Source: Carnegiea gigantea
Lineage: Eukaryota; Streptophyta; Magnoliopsida; Caryophyllales; Cactaceae
Assembly: GCA_029747015.1 (NCBI GenBank)
Contig: JAKOGI010000140.1
Location: 989,133-1,053,132, forward strand
Length of the DNA: 64,000 bases
Reading direction: 5' to 3'
Program-made: the position numbers and the translations under genes
Shown: one piece after another, positions 23,861-36,659 of the stretch
How the letters are laid out: every line of letters begins with the position of its first letter
How positions within the stretch are numbered: position 1 is the first letter of the stretch
The notes under the pieces: model-generated
Databases searched by the model: none
What the model was told of the DNA's origin: nothing
The model's input: only the letters and a program-made list of their open reading frames with translations

Positions 23861-25890
23861 GTAATCCTAGCGCACATCAATGTTGTGCAAATATTGATCA
23901 TGAGGTCTACATGACTATCCACCTTATGGTAGTTCAGAAACTGTTGCTATTAGGCAGGTTTTCCAATTCTGAGTTACAGTAGAAGTAATCAAGATGTCTC
24001 ACTAATGTAGTCCTTTAAATATTTCATTTTGGAGAAGCAAGTTACGTTCTTTATTGGTATGTACACTGGGTTGTGTGCAACATTTCTCCTGTTTACACCG
24101 CCTAATGGAATTCACACTTAGCTGGGTATTAATTTTGTTGCAGGTGTTAAAAGCTTTTTAATGTACTATCGAGGAAGATGGCGTTTCTGTAAGTTTATAA
24201 TAGGGTGATGTTGCCTACAGCTTGAAAAGGAAACTACCCTATATTGGACTTGGTGGTAAACGTTTAACTCATTTTGGTTTGGCTATTGATAAGTTCAACA
24301 TGGAACAATGGTTCCTTTGGATTTGTTTTGAGGACTTGGGTTGGAGCCTCGTAGTAGCATATGGGTGCCAAGGTTGGATTACAACTTTAAGATGGATGGA
24401 GTAAAGGGAGTTGCTTTGCTGTTTTGAATGGAAATGTATAACGCCTTGGAATGCCTTTCTTGTTGAGATTCTATGATTTAATGTAATTGAGGATAATTTG
24501 CTTAGGGTTTCTCAAAACAACTCACCTTCATCTCTGGTGGTTTGATTGTGAAGCATAAGACTGCCTATTTTAGGGCATTATACCTTAATCTTTTTAGATT
24601 TTGTTAACGCGCCCACATTGGGTCTCATGATGGTTTTGTGCCTTTGTCTCTTGTTGTAAAACAAGAATCTTGTAGATTGAAGGAGTTAGGGGTTGGAAGT
24701 ACTTACATTGCAAATAGGGGCAACACTTTTGTTAAGGATTTTCGCTCAAGAAATGCATGGCGCGTAGCATGTCTCGTCTTTGAGTTCGCATTAGTGACCT
24801 AGTTCAGTGGTTGGCGGGCAATGCTGACAATTCTGAATCAAAGCCTCAATAGCTTCCAAGATGTTGGTGATGGCTAACAAGGATAATCTTCCGAGGAGGC
24901 TCTGTTGGGTACATTTTGCATATCAGTTTTTGCTCGAATTCTTGATAGAGTTAGGTTGATTGACAAGGAATGTAAATATTAAAATGTCTTTGGTTTTATT
25001 ACTGAGTATCACTGGTGATATCTAGTAATTCAAAATGCATTTTAAGTGAAGGACAATGATAATATTGTCATGGAAGATTGTGCATTTAGTTCGATGGCAT
25101 AATATCATCATATATGAGGTGTCGATGGCAGAGATAATGAGCGCTTAAGTCTTAATGGTGGATGGAAGTATTTCCGGCACCAACCACGAAGAGGGAGGAT
25201 TTTTCATGCGAAATTGCTTCACAAGGATGTCATGATGCACACGATGATTTTGTAACTTTGTAATTTAATCTCCCCCTAACTGTGTCATCCTCCTTCTCCC
25301 CCCACTCTGAAAATGGTTGCATATTTATTCTAATTGTTCTGTGTTTTATTTCCTGTCATGTTTGGGTACAATGGCAGTTGGATTGTTTTTACTTACAATT
25401 CTAAGGTTTGGGGCTCGCCTACTATGTTGATGAATTTTTTTGGTTGTCAATATTATTTGGGGAAAAAAAATTACTAGGGATGGTGCTATTGACTTTTGCT
25501 AGTCAGATTCATAGGTGGTCCCCCCTGCCTGAAAAGATTTCTGGCTTTCTATGATTAAACTTTATAGATAAATCTTAGTTACATTCCTCTTTTCTCTAGT
25601 GGGTTCCAAGCGATCGTGCTGGTCTGGTTTAGTTAAAATTTGGTATTGTTAGTTTATTTGGCCAAGTTAATGAAGATATGGGAAAGGAATTTTCTTGAAA
25701 GTGGTGTGATGAGAACATCTAGGTGAAGCTGATTGCAATTTGAGACATGTTCGTAGGGTTGATATATATAAGTGAAGTCCCTGGGAAGTTAGAGTGACAT
25801 TAGAAATCTTATTGTGGTCAGGCGGTCAGGTTCATTACCCCCCCCCAAAGCACTGTTGAGGTAGTGCTGTCCTAGGTTGCCAGAAATTTT
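23861..25890 (+). repeat. Tandem array unit 1 (about 2.0 kb)
   Basis: First recognisable unit of a diverged head-to-tail array. Landmarks in order: block A, ATGACTATCCACCTTATGGT (near 23912); block B, GAGGACTTGGGTTGGAGCCTC (24330); block C, GGAAGATTGTGCATTTAG with GAGATAATGAGCGCTTAAGTC (25073-25150); then GTACAATGGCAGTTGGATTG (25367); and GTGATGAGAACATCTAGG near the end. All frames are short and no protein motif was recognised. Confidence 0.75.
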
Positions 25891-27645
25891 TCCGAGTATT
25901 GCTGACAAGGTTTATGTGACCATCCAACTTATGGTTGTTCAAAAAGTGGTGCAATTAGGTAGGTTCTCCAATTTTGAGTTACAGTTAGGAAAAAACCTTG
26001 ATCTCTCACTAAAATAGTCTGTCATTTAATTCACTTTTTGGGGTGATAGGTAATTCTGCTTTTTAGTCACACATACACAAGGTTGGGTGCGCTATATCTC
26101 CTTTTGCACCCCAGAATGGAATTTGCAGGAAGTTGGTTATTGGTCTTGTTCGTGTTAAAGCTTTTTGGATGTATTATCGAGTGGAGATGACTTTTCCACA
26201 ATTTTGTTATAGGGTGATGTTACAAAAAGAAACTAACCTATGGAGAACTTGGTGGTAATAGGTCTAATTCATTTTGGTTTGGTTATTTATTATTTCAACC
26301 AGTAAGAATGGCTCCTTTGGTTTTTTTTTTTTTTTTTTTTTTTTTTGTTTGAGTACATGGGTTGGAGCCTCTTGGTAGCATATGGATGATTGGGTTGGGT
26401 TGCAACCTTTAGGTGGACAGAGGTTAGGGGGTTGCATTTTTGATTGGAAACGCCCAAGGATTTAGAATGCCTTTCTTGGTGAGATGCCCTGGTGGGATTT
26501 TGTCGGGGGATAATTTGCTTGGGGTTTCCCATTTAGGTGATGTTTAGGATTGCTAACTGCTCCATCATGTCTAGTTGTTTGGTTGGAAAGATAAGACTAC
26601 TCACATCTGCATCCCTTTAGATTCCTGTGAAGATGAGATCCATACTAGAGTGTTGTGATGGTGTTTTACGTTCTTCTTGTGTTTGTAAAACAGGAATTTC
26701 TTTAGAGTGAAGGATTTAAGGTTTGTATGGACGAACATTGCTAATGGGATGATTTGGGATGTTTTTGGTATCAGCTGGATTACTTGATAGAGTTAGGTGC
26801 AACAAGGAATGTGAAGATCAGAATGTGTTTGGTTTTATGATATGAGTACCACGGGTGATACCCGATAAAGCAAAATGAATTTTGATTGCGGTAAGGGAAA
26901 ATGATATTATCGTTATGGAAGATTGTGGATTTAGTAAAATTGAGGCCTCGTGGGGAGAGATAATGTGCGGTTGAGTCTTAGTGGCAGTATTTCCAGCACC
27001 ATACTCAAAGGGGAGGCTTTTTCCAGTGAAATTGTTTTACAAGGATGGTACTTGATGCATCCCATAATTCTGTAACTTGGTAACTTAATCTCCTCCCTAA
27101 CCATATCACCCTCCCAAGGGGGGGGGGTGGCTGCATATTAGTGATATTTTAATTCTTCTATCTTTTATTTCGTGTCATGTTTGGGGTACAATGGTGGTTG
27201 GATTATTTTCTGTTTAAAATTCTAAAGGTTGGGCTCCATTGGTATCTTGATTTTTTTCCCCCAATATCTTTTAGAAAAAAGAATTACAAGGGAGGGAGCT
27301 CTTTAATTTTTCTTGTCAGATTCGTTGGTGGCTCTTAAACTTTATATGTAAATCTTAAGTACATTCACTCCCTTTCTTTAGGTGGATGCCAAGATATTGG
27401 TCCGGTGTGGTTTAGTTGGTTAAAATTTGGTATTGTTAGTGTATTTGGACAAGTTAATGAAGATGTGGGAAAGGTATTATCGTGAAAGAGGTGTGATGAG
27501 GACATGTAAGGGAAGTTGATTGCAATTGGACATATTTTTGTGGGGTTGATATGTATAAGTAAAGTTTTTGGAAGTGGAGTGAGGTTGGAAATGTTATTCT
27601 AATCGGCCCGAAATATTGTTGATGAATAGTGGTTCTAGCTCGCGG
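25891..27645 (+). repeat. Tandem array unit 2 (about 1.75 kb)
   Basis: Repeats blocks A (25901), B (26348) and C (about 26920-27000) of unit 1 in the same order and orientation with moderate divergence. Carries an internal poly-T run at 26321 and poly-G at 27118. Confidence 0.75.
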
Positions 27646-29515
27646 GAATTTTTTCGAGTATTCCTGACAAGGTTTATATGACTATCCACCTTATGGTGAT
27701 TAAGAAAGTGTTGCTATTCGGCAGGTTTTCAAATTGTGAGATGTATAGTAGAAAAAAGTAAAAAACCAGATTGTCTCACTAACATTGTCGTTTACACTAT
27801 AGATGCTTGTACACGCCACAATGAAATTCGCACTGTGTTTGGTATTGAACTTGTCGTATGTGGTGAAGTTTTTTGAATGCAGAATCGACGGGAGTTGGCT
27901 TTTCCACAATTTTGCTATATAGTGATGTTATATAAAAAGAAATTACCCTTTGGGGGACTTGATGGTAATTGTTTTAATTCATTTTCGTTTGGTTGTTTAT
28001 GATCTCAACATGGAAGAATTGTTCATTTGCATTTGTTTTGAGCAATTTGTTTAGTGGCTCTTAGTGGCATGTGGGTTGATCAGGTTGCAACCTGTAAGAT
28101 GGATGGAGTTAAGGGAGTTGCATTTGACTAGAAATTTGTAAGGGCTTAGATGCCTTTCTTGGTGAGATGCTCTAATGGAATGTGATGAAGGATTATTTGC
28201 TTGGGGCATTCCATTTAGGTTTAGGATTACCAACTCACCTTCATTTCTTATTATTTGGTTGTGAATGTAAGACTACCTAATACCTATATTTCTTTAGGTT
28301 CTGTTAAGCAGAGACTCATATTGGTGTGTCATTGTGGTGTTTTATTGTCATCTCTCGTTTGTAGAACAGGAATTTCTTGTGAAGTGAAGAATTCTTGGTT
28401 TGTAAGGACCAACATTACTGATTGCGTAATAATTTGCTCAAGGATTTCTGCTTAAGAGTTGTATGGTGTGAAGCTTCTCCCTTCTTCTACTTCACATTAA
28501 AGGCCTAGGTCAGCAATAGATTGGCAATGTTGATGATTATGCTTCATGGCCTTAGTAGCTACTAAGATGTTGGCATTAGGATGATCTTCCAACAAGGCTT
28601 CCTTAGGGGAGGTTTTGGTGGGGATTTGCTCGACTACTTGATAGAATTAGCTTAGTTCAAGGGAGAATGTGAAGATCAGAATGTGTTTGGGTTTATAATA
28701 GGAGTACCATAGGTGATGCACAATAATTAAAATGGCATCTTGGGTGGAGTAACGTAAAATGATAATATCATCATGATAGGTTGTGCATTTAGTGGATTGA
28801 AATTGAGGTGTTGATGGGAGAGATTATGGGGGTTAAGGCTCAGTGGAAGTATTTCCAAGTCCATGCCCATGGAGGGGGATTTGTCTTGCGAAATTGTGAT
28901 GCCTACGACAATTCTATAGCTTGGTAATTAATCTCCTCCTAACGGTGCCGTACCACCCCTAAAATGGTTGCATATTACTGGTTATCCTAGTTCTTCTGTT
29001 TTTTTGTTTCATATCATGTGTGGGTTACGATGGCAGTTGGATTATTTTTATTTGCAACTATAAAGGATGGGGCTCCATTAGTATATTGATCGATAATTTG
29101 TTTCCAATTTGGTTAAGGAAAAAAAAAACTTACGTGGGAGAGAGTTCTTTACTTCTTCTAGTCAGATTTGTTTGTGGCCACCCCTTCTTTTGTGAAAGAT
29201 TTGTGACTTTTGGTAATTGAACTTTAGAGGTAAATCTTAGGTGCAACCCTGTGTCGATTTGATGATATTGGTATGGTGTTTTAGTTGAAATTTTATATTG
29301 TTAGTGTATTTGGTCAAGTTAGTGAAGATGTGGGAAAGGAATTATCTTGAAAGAGGTGCAATGACAACATATAAGAGACAAGCTTATTGCAATTTGAGAC
29401 ACTTTTGTAGGGTTGATATATGTGAGTGAAGTTTTTGGGAAGTTGAGTGACTTTGGAATTTTTATTCAGGTTCCCCCCCCCCCAAAAAAAGCGGATGTAT
29501 AGTAGTTCTACTTTG
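27646..29515 (+). repeat. Tandem array unit 3 (about 1.87 kb)
   Basis: Same order: block A (27663), block B (28035, weaker), block C (28770-28860), then GTTACGATGGCAGTTGGATT (29025). A poly-C run lies at 29472, at the unit junction. Confidence 0.75.
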
Positions 29516-30518
29516 GGGGAATTTTTTCAGAGTATGGCTGACAAGGTTTATGTGACTGTCCACCTTATGGTAGTTCAGACATGTTGCTATTATGCAGGTT
29601 TTCCAATTCTGAGCTATGGTAGAAAACTGAGATGTCTTGCCAAGATAGTCTTTTACTTGTTTCACTTTGGAGTGGTATGTAATTGTGCTTTGTAGTTGTA
29701 GAGAAGGTTGTGTACACTATATCTTTTTTTACGCCCCATGATGGGATATACACGGAGGTGGGTATTGATCTTGTTGGTGTGACCTGTGGGTGTTCAAGCT
29801 TTTTGAATGTATTATCGAGGGGAGATGACTTTTCCACAATTTTCTTATAGAGTGGCGCTGCAGGGCAGGAAACTACCCTAAGGGGGACTCTCTGGTAATC
29901 GTTTTAGCTCATGTTCATTTGTTTTCTGGTTGCAAGATGAAAAAGTGGCTCCCTTGTATTTTTGGAGGGCGTGGGCTGGAGGCTCTTCGTCGCATAGTGG
30001 TGATTGGGGCTGATCACGACTTTGAGATGAATAGAGTTAAGGGGGTTGCATTTTTGAATCCCTTCTTGATGAGATGCTCTAAATTTCTAATGGAATGTGG
30101 TCAGGATAATTTGCTGAGGATTTTCCATTTACGTGTGATGTTTAGGGTTACCAATGACATCTTCATATCTTGTTGTTTGGTTGTATAGGTAAAAACTACC
30201 TATATCAAGATCTCTTTAGATTCTGTTAACGCGAAGCCCATTTTAAGGTGTCATGGTGGTGTTTTGCCTTCATCTCTTATAAAAAGGAATTACTTATAAG
30301 AGTGAAGGATCTAGGGTTTGTAAGGACCAACATTGCTGATATGGCTAATAATTTGCTAGAGGATTTTCGCTGAAAGAGTTGCGTGGTGTGAAGCTCCTCC
30401 ATTCTTCTACTTAGCATGAGAAGCCTTGGTTAGCGGTAGATTGGCAATGTTAATAATTATTGTTGAGGGCATCGGTTGCTTACAAGATGTTAGCAACTAG
30501 GATGATCTTCCAATGAGT
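29516..30518 (+). repeat. Tandem array unit 4, 3'-truncated
   Basis: Contains block A (29537) and block B (29960) and runs to AGGATGATCTTCCAATGAG, where array homology stops at the edge of the transposon nest. Its block C half is missing, both here and on the far side of the nest. Confidence 0.7.
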
Positions 30519-30779
30519 GACATTCAACAATTGTTTCCATCTAGTAGAAACAATCCAAATAGCCCTATTCTTTAGATATTGACATTCCATCCACAGAGTC
30601 CTGCACATTTTGTAATCTCCAGAGAAATGTCAAGGATATACATTTTTTCAATCTTAACAATTCCTTAAAATTTAGCCCCCCTTCATATTTCCTATCTTAA
30701 CACCCTACACTGTTTTATTTCTGTTAGAATAACCAAAAATTCTTTTTTCCTCATTGTCTAGGGTGTTATATGCCACGTG
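30519..30779. other. Unassigned stretch at left edge of the transposon nest
   Basis: Non-coding sequence between array unit 4 and the minus-strand LTR. It may hold the LTR end or another element remnant; no primer site or terminus could be recognised. Confidence 0.4.
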
Positions 30780-32198
30780 TCTCAAGACACATAAGACCAC
30801 TACAATGGACTATAACGAAAATAAGGGTAAATATTGGAAACTTATCAAATCAAATAAACAATACTTAAACCATTGTCCACAATACACTAAACCTTTCAAA
30901 AGGATTTCATTTAAAAGTGCAAAATAAAGATGAAAATGAAGGTGAGTGCTCGACTCTTTAAGCTACCCTACGCTTCTAGCAGTTATCTGAAAACAGCCCA
31001 TAAAAAATGATAATAGAAATTCTCTGTGTAAAGTGCTCAACTATGTAATACAGTACTTTAGAAATTGATTTTTCTTTGAAATAGAAGAAAGAAGAAATCG
31101 TTGAAACTTTGGTGAGTCCAAACCGTGAACAATGACTTCGTTGGTAGGGACGTGCCTTATAAAGCACCGACCTTGTGAAATCTCACACAAAAACACTTTA
31201 GGGAAGGTCGGTGATGGAAAATGGACATGCTTTATACCTTTTCTTTGCAAGAGCTTGACAATACTCATGGCTTCTAGGTTAGAATTTCTTTCTACTCGAG
31301 GTAAGGGTGACCAGAGGAGACAACAGTGAGTTGAGTACTTTTCTGCCTCAAAAAAATAGCTTTTTTGGGGGTGGCAGGGGAAAGGTAATATATTAATATA
31401 GAAAGATCAAAAGATCAGATGCATAGAAAGCATCATACAAAAGACTATATACATCCAAAATACAAGCCATCTACAAGGCCGCCACATCAAAAGAGGAAGG
31501 ACTCAACTTCCCATTATCCCAAAATTAAAGCGCCTTGATGATTTCAAGCGCAGGAAAGGAGTTTCTACACCCTCGAAAACGCTTCTATGTCTCTCTTTCC
31601 TAACATTCCAAAAAATGGCATGAGCAAGATTCAAGGCAACCTTCTTCCTTTCACCTTCCTACCAAAGGAATCCTACCAAGCTAAAAATGATTCTTATTGG
31701 AATCCGAAGCAACTCATGAAATGTCCAAGCAACTAACTGCTAGATCCCAAAGTGTCCTAGCGAATTGACAATGGAGTAGTAAATGATGTGCTGATTCGGA
31801 TCCCCTTTGCACATGAAGCATCTATTAATCAAGATTTTCTCCTTCTTTTGCAAGTTATCACAAGTTAGTATCTTCCCAAAGAAAGAAACCTTTAAGGGGG
31901 GCAAAGTCTTCTATATAAGCTTGCAAGGGAAACCACCTTCAAAATGAGCCTCCGATGATGCATAATTTGAGTGTAAGAGTTTCAAATAAAAAGATCCCAT
32001 CTCACATTGTCAACTGGAGAGTCGCCTAGATTGGCCTCATTAAGCTTACTAAAAAAGCGTATCAGATTGTCATCATCAATAAAGCCATCTCGGACAAAAA
32101 TAGGCCCCTAAACGTAACTACTGGATAGATGCTCCCGGTAATCAGCAATGGACGCATTTTTGTCCACCGCCAGTACATAAACACTTCGAAAAAGCTCT

Positions 32199-34726
32199 TT
32201 AAGGGCACTTCGCCAAACCATGAATCGTGCCAAAAAAAGATGGTAGAACATCGCCTACCTTAAAGGAAAAATGTGGGAAGACTTTCTCCCAACTGTTGGA
32301 TATATACCTGCAAAGGCTAAACCCATGAGAGTTGTTCTGTGAAGAGGAAAACCAACCGAATCCCGCATCACCATGTTTAATAGTCACGACTTCTCTCCAT
32401 AGATTATCCTTCTCATTCATAAATCTCCAAAGCCACTTGCCAAGAAGAGCCTCGTTAAAGATGCGAACATCCCTCATGCCTAACCCTCCTACAAAACAAT
32501 GGTTGCTTCACAATGTTCCACCTTACTAGATGATATTCAAAATTACTGCCAAAAGAACCCCAAAGGAAATTTGGATCGATTCTAAGCTAGTGGCCACTGA
32601 AGAAGGTAAAGAAAAGAGGGAGAGAAAGTAAGTCCGAATGCTTAAGAGAACACTCTTAATGAGAGCGAATCTTCCCCCTTTTGAAAGATAATTGGACTTC
32701 CAACCAGATGGTTTTTCTCAAACTTTCCAATAAGTGGATCCCAAATAGCTCTCTTGGAATTTAGCACCAAGAGGGAGACCCAGATAAGTAATCGGAAAGG
32801 CCTCGATATTGGAGCCTAATACACCTGCAAGCAGCTTAATGTTGTCCACTTGTCCAACAGGCAAGATAGACCTTTTTGCCAAGTTAATCCGCAGGCTCGA
32901 AACCACTTGAAACAAAATAAGAATACAATGAACGTTGATCATCTCCTCACAATCATTATCACAAAATACAATAGTGTCGTTTGCCAAAAAAAGATGTGAG
33001 ACCTTCAAAGTTGTCAATAGTCGAGCGATCCACTGAAAACCCAGACATAAGTCCAGCACCAGAAGCTGGCTCAATCATTCTGGTGAATACCTCCATGAGG
33101 AGCAAAAACATTAGGGGAGATAAAGGGTCTCCCTGTGGAAGCAAAAAAGAAACCCGTTGGTGGACCATTGACAGGAACTGTAAAAGATGAAGAGGAAATG
33201 TAGTGGCGATCCAACCAATCCACTTTCCCCAAACCCATTCTTTTCATTAGGGCTGACAAATAGGTCAGGTCGGATCGGGTTCGTGTTCGGGTCGAAGTTA
33301 AACGGGTTGAAAATCTCCCGACCTGAACCTGATCTGTTTAATAAGCGGGTTGAAAAATCCAACCTGAACCGTTTAACATTTAAACGGGTCAACCTGATTA
33401 TGACCTGTTTAACCCGTTTAAGTTAAACGGGTCAGAATCAGGTACCACTTACCTGTTTGACTTGTTTAACCCACTTAAATTTCAAACTTTAAATGAACAT
33501 GTGTGTGAGCCTGAGACTACAATTGGACACTTTGTAAACAATACATGATTACATGAATTCTTGGTATACCAACTACTCAACAAACCGACTTCTAAGGAGA
33601 TCAGTAAGTCCTAGAGATCAGTAGTAAGGAGATGGGGCGAGGGGAGTGGAGAGGAGATGGGGAGATCGAATCAGTAGAGAGGAGATGAGAGGGGCGACTG
33701 AAGGCTGAAGCAACTCAAGCAACCTCTAACTCTGTGTGGAGAAGTGGTATTGCGAATGAAGAACTGAAAAAGATGAGAAGCTTTTTATATCTAGGGTTTT
33801 CACTTGATAGGGTGGGCTTTATGGGCTTAGGAACCAAAAATGTGAAAAATATAAAATTTGAACTCCCCGCCCCCTAGTCAAAAATCTGAAAATTAAAATT
33901 TCAATGGCCCTTAAAAATGTTCAAAAAAACTACACATAATTATATATGAATAAATAGGTTAAATGAGTTAAATGGGTTACTGTAAACAGGTAAATGGGTT
34001 GACCTATTTAACCCGTATTTTTTCGTGTCGAAAATTTCAACCTGAACCTAACCCGTTTAATTAAACGGGTTAATCATGTCAACCCATTTAATTAAACGGG
34101 TTGAAAATCTTTACCCAAACCCGCCTAATTTCGTGTTCGGTTCAGATCGGTAATTGTGTCGGGTCAGCTTTTGACAGCCCTACTTTTCATGACATATATC
34201 AAAAGGTCCCTGTTCACATGATCATAAGCTTTCTCGATGTCCAACTTGCAAACAACTCCTGCCTTTGCCGACTAGACCTTGGAATCGATAAGCTCATTTG
34301 CTGTAAGCACAACATCAAAAGTCTGACGGCCTCCTACAATAGCGTTTTGGTTCTCTGGAATAAGAGTCCCAATGACATTCCTCAACCTTCGACCTAAAAC
34401 CTTAGAAAGCAACTTGTAAATGCAATCGACCAAGCTGATAGGTTGGAAGTCTGTCGTGTTATCCGTATTTACTTTCTAGCAATAAGACCAATGCAAATGG
34501 CATTGAGGTTGACCACAAATTTTCCTGAAGAGAAAAAGTCGGCGAACATATGCATAACATCTCCACTAACTGTGGCCCAATTGCTCTGAAGGAATGCCAT
34601 AGTAATACCATCAGGTGTAGGAGACGTATCCCCACTAAAATCTAAAAGGACTTTAGTGATTTCTTCCACACTGAAAGGCATCTCAATAAACTCTTTGTCA
34701 AAGTCCCGCAACAAGGGCAGAAGCAA
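32199..34726 (-). pseudogene. LINE ORF2 reverse transcriptase, decayed and interrupted
   Basis: Minus-strand motifs in order: EEITKVLLDFSGDTSPTPDG (34469-34726); [21 protein letters not shown] up to the hAT insertion at 34190; KRMGLGKVDWLDRHY after it (33240 downwards); QGDPLSPLMFLLLMEV (33070-33130); then LANDTIVFCDND and SLRINLAKRSI, and YLGLPLGAKF (about 32770). Further on are ALLGKWLWRFMNE and FSFKVGDV, the usual L1 C-terminal region (32199-32477). The catalytic FADD box reads Leu-Ala-Asn-Asp: the first Asp is Asn (codon 32979-32981). Stops and frameshifts are many. It was a reverse transcriptase for target-primed insertion and is now inactive. Confidence 0.85.
33248..34182. mobile_element. 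Non-autonomous hAT element inside the LINE
   Basis: The termini are TAGGGCTGACAAATAGGTC and, inverted at the right end, TAGGGCTGTCAAAAGCTGAC. The 8-bp flanks are identical: CTTTTCAT at 33240-33247 and 34183-34190. A perfect 8-bp duplication plus TAGGG-type termini is diagnostic of hAT. The LINE frame resumes directly across the site. The interior is non-coding but packed with ACCCGTTTAA/TTAAACGGGT motifs in both orientations near both ends, like the subterminal transposase-binding repeats of hAT elements. Confidence 0.92.
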
Positions 34727-35373
34727 AAATGTTAGGTCTCCATGGCTCAGACTCGGAGAATCGGGATTTTAGAAGCCCAAAATTGCAAACTTCTTATCTG
34801 GAAGGGTATCATACCGAACCCATCCACTACAATGGTAGACATAGAATTAAACTTTCTATGCATATTGGCAACCTTATGGAAAAGCATGGTATTATGATCA
34901 CTCGCCTGAAGCCATTAAGTCATTGACTTTTGTCTCCAAGAGATTTCCTTCATCAAAATAATTTTAGTCCAATCATCCTTAGCAGTTTTTCTCTATTGCT
35001 AGTGAGGCCAAAAGGACCCTCTTCGACATCAAGAGAATTGATAATTCCCCGTAAGGTTATGCTTTTGGGTTTTGATGTCTCCAAAAACATCCATATTCTA
35101 CTTCTTGAGCTTCTCTTTGATAAACTTAAGTTTACTTGCAACAATGAAGCTAGCAAAACCAAAAACCTGTGCCTCTCCCCACCATTCTTTAATGAGCTCA
35201 GAGAAACCCCTAAATTCTAACCACGTGTTCTCAAAACCTAAAAGGGATCTTACCCCTTTCTGGCACCGTCGTCTCAAGACAAATAGAAAAGTGATTAGAA
35301 AAAGGTCTAGGCAACTTTTTCTGAATCATGTCTGGAAAACACTCCTCCCAATTTGCCAACATAAGAAAGCGGG

Positions 35374-35607
35374 CTAACCTTGAACGCATTGAAGCATCTC
35401 CCCTCTTAGACCATGTGCAGTCTTACCCCCTCCCCTCAAAGGAGGATCCATCAGGGCTAAGTAATTGATGAAGTTCCGAAACTCTTCCATTGCATTAGGA
35501 GGACAAACACCGGTGCTTCTTTCATGGCAATGCAAAATCTCATTGAAATCCCCCTTGCACCAAGGACCATACCAACCATCTCTAATACGACCCAACTCAT
35601 CCCACAT
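35374..35607 (-). pseudogene. LINE endonuclease fragment
   Basis: A 77-codon frame with WYGPWCKGDFNEILHCHER, the conserved GDFN segment of L1 apurinic-like endonucleases, followed by MEEFRNFINYLALMDPPLRGG. It is the 5'-most coding part kept in this truncated LINE. The catalytic domain upstream of GDFN is missing. Confidence 0.8.
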
Positions 35608-36171
35608 CCCAAAAAAGAGCGTATTTATAGGTGCAGTGGTTACGAAAAAAGTAAACAGTCACATTCAACACTATATTTATGTTCATGAATAATGAGGCAC
35701 ATAAATCAATCATTTACTGCTGTCGACCCTTGGCATCGACTTAGCGAACCTAGACAATTACCCTTGCAATGATCACTAATCGACACATCTACACTAATTA
35801 TATTGGCAAATAACATGGTTGAACACAAAAACAGGTCACAAGGCCTGTGTCGTGTGGCCCTTGTGGGACACAGCATGCCTGCTGTCCCTCCTTGCCAGAG
35901 TGTTTTTATTTATTTATATATTTTTGGCTACTGCCAGGTAACGTGCCTCAACTATGCTAATTCACAGGTCTAACTGTGTGATTTCTTTCTATGCATTTCG
36001 AATCAACCATTCGCCACCCATTTTCTTAGGCCTAAGCCCACTTATCCTTGGCATTTCAGACACAAAAGCCAAACTTATCTGTGTTTATAATTTTCATAAT
36101 CAATTACTAATTCTATAAAATATAAAAAAAAAATCACCCTTAAGTCTTGTGAAGGAAACCTAAAAAACACA

Positions 36172-36386
36172 AGATAAATTGAGTGATGAGGATCTTGCTA
36201 GTTTGGATTTCAAGACTATGGCCTTTATGATGCAGTAGTGCCTCACATGCAAGAATGTAGAGAAACAGGATGATTGATATTTTAAAGTATTTCAAAGAAT
36301 TGGTTGTCTTAGTCTTCCTAAGTATGATGGAATAGTTGATCCAATAGCCAATTTTTTTTTATAGAAAATAAGCGTAGCCTCCCATT
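36172..36386 (+). pseudogene. Ty3/gypsy gag fragment, 5' part
   Basis: Coding-like stretch with FQRIGCLSLPKYDGIVDPIA, matching the start of the plant gypsy gag domain (phenylalanine, then proline-lysine-tyrosine/phenylalanine-aspartate-glycine). Broken by a poly-T run and stops. The rest of the domain continues at 41475, beyond the LINE inserted between the two parts. Confidence 0.6.
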
Positions 36387-36659
36387 GATCAGGAAGGGGG
36401 TACTGAAGTCGTTCTTTATTGACAACAAAAGTTCTGGTGACGAACACTCTCCCCTTCTGGCGTCCATGGCCAGTGGTCGCAGGTCGGGTGGGGTATGCCG
36501 GCGTTTTCTGTCGCTGGTGGGGCTGCTTCCACCGGCCTTCTTGCTGATGGCGACTTTTTCAGTCTGCCGAAAAATTCCATAACCCCCTTTTACCTTGGTT
36601 TTGTTCGGTTTCTCTTTCTGTGCTCTATGCAGTTGCTTATTCTATCACTTCTTTCTTCT

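Larger units (their letters stand above)
31361..35607 (-). mobile_element. 5'-truncated L1-type LINE (minus strand)
   Basis: Minus-strand fragments of one plant L1 ORF2 lie in order: endonuclease piece with WCKGDFNEIL (35374-35607), pre-RT and RT fingers (34469-34726), RT core, then the C-terminal region (32199-32477). The 5' part with ORF1 is absent, which is typical of incomplete reverse transcription. The 3' end has a very short A tail (TTTTTT at 31361-31366 on the plus strand). Flanking direct repeats CCTCAAAAAAATAGC (31346-31360) and CCCAAAAAAGAGC (35608-35620) look like an imperfect target duplication within the LTR. The element is interrupted by a hAT element at 33248-34182. Confidence 0.85.
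30780..36171 (-). mobile_element. Minus-strand LTR (gypsy-type), split by a LINE insertion
   Basis: Two pieces, 35608-36171 and about 30780-31360 (read on the minus strand), correspond in order to the plus-strand LTR at 42892-43600. The first matches the U3 part and TATA region (CTATAAATA near 35625). The second matches the segment ATTGTCAAGCTCTTGCAA to CCTTCCCTAAAGTGTTTTTG. Between them lies the LINE at 31361-35607. The LTR begins TGTG at about 36171, and the gag-like sequence adjacent to it is on the opposite strand. The outer end near 30780 is approximate. Small frames inside it (for example 31041-31268) are LTR sequence, not genes. Confidence 0.65.

Noticed and set aside
27700..30188. Short frames in the tandem array (for example 29020, 29447, 29919)
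   Set aside because: They differ from unit to unit and are not conserved between units, so no coding constraint is visible.
31041..31329. Overlapping frames sharing FPSPTFPKVFLCE-like words with 43490-43650
   Set aside because: The similarity reflects shared LTR sequence in opposite orientation, not a protein family.
33187..33426. Frame spanning the left edge of the hAT element
   Set aside because: Chimera of LINE antisense and transposon sequence.
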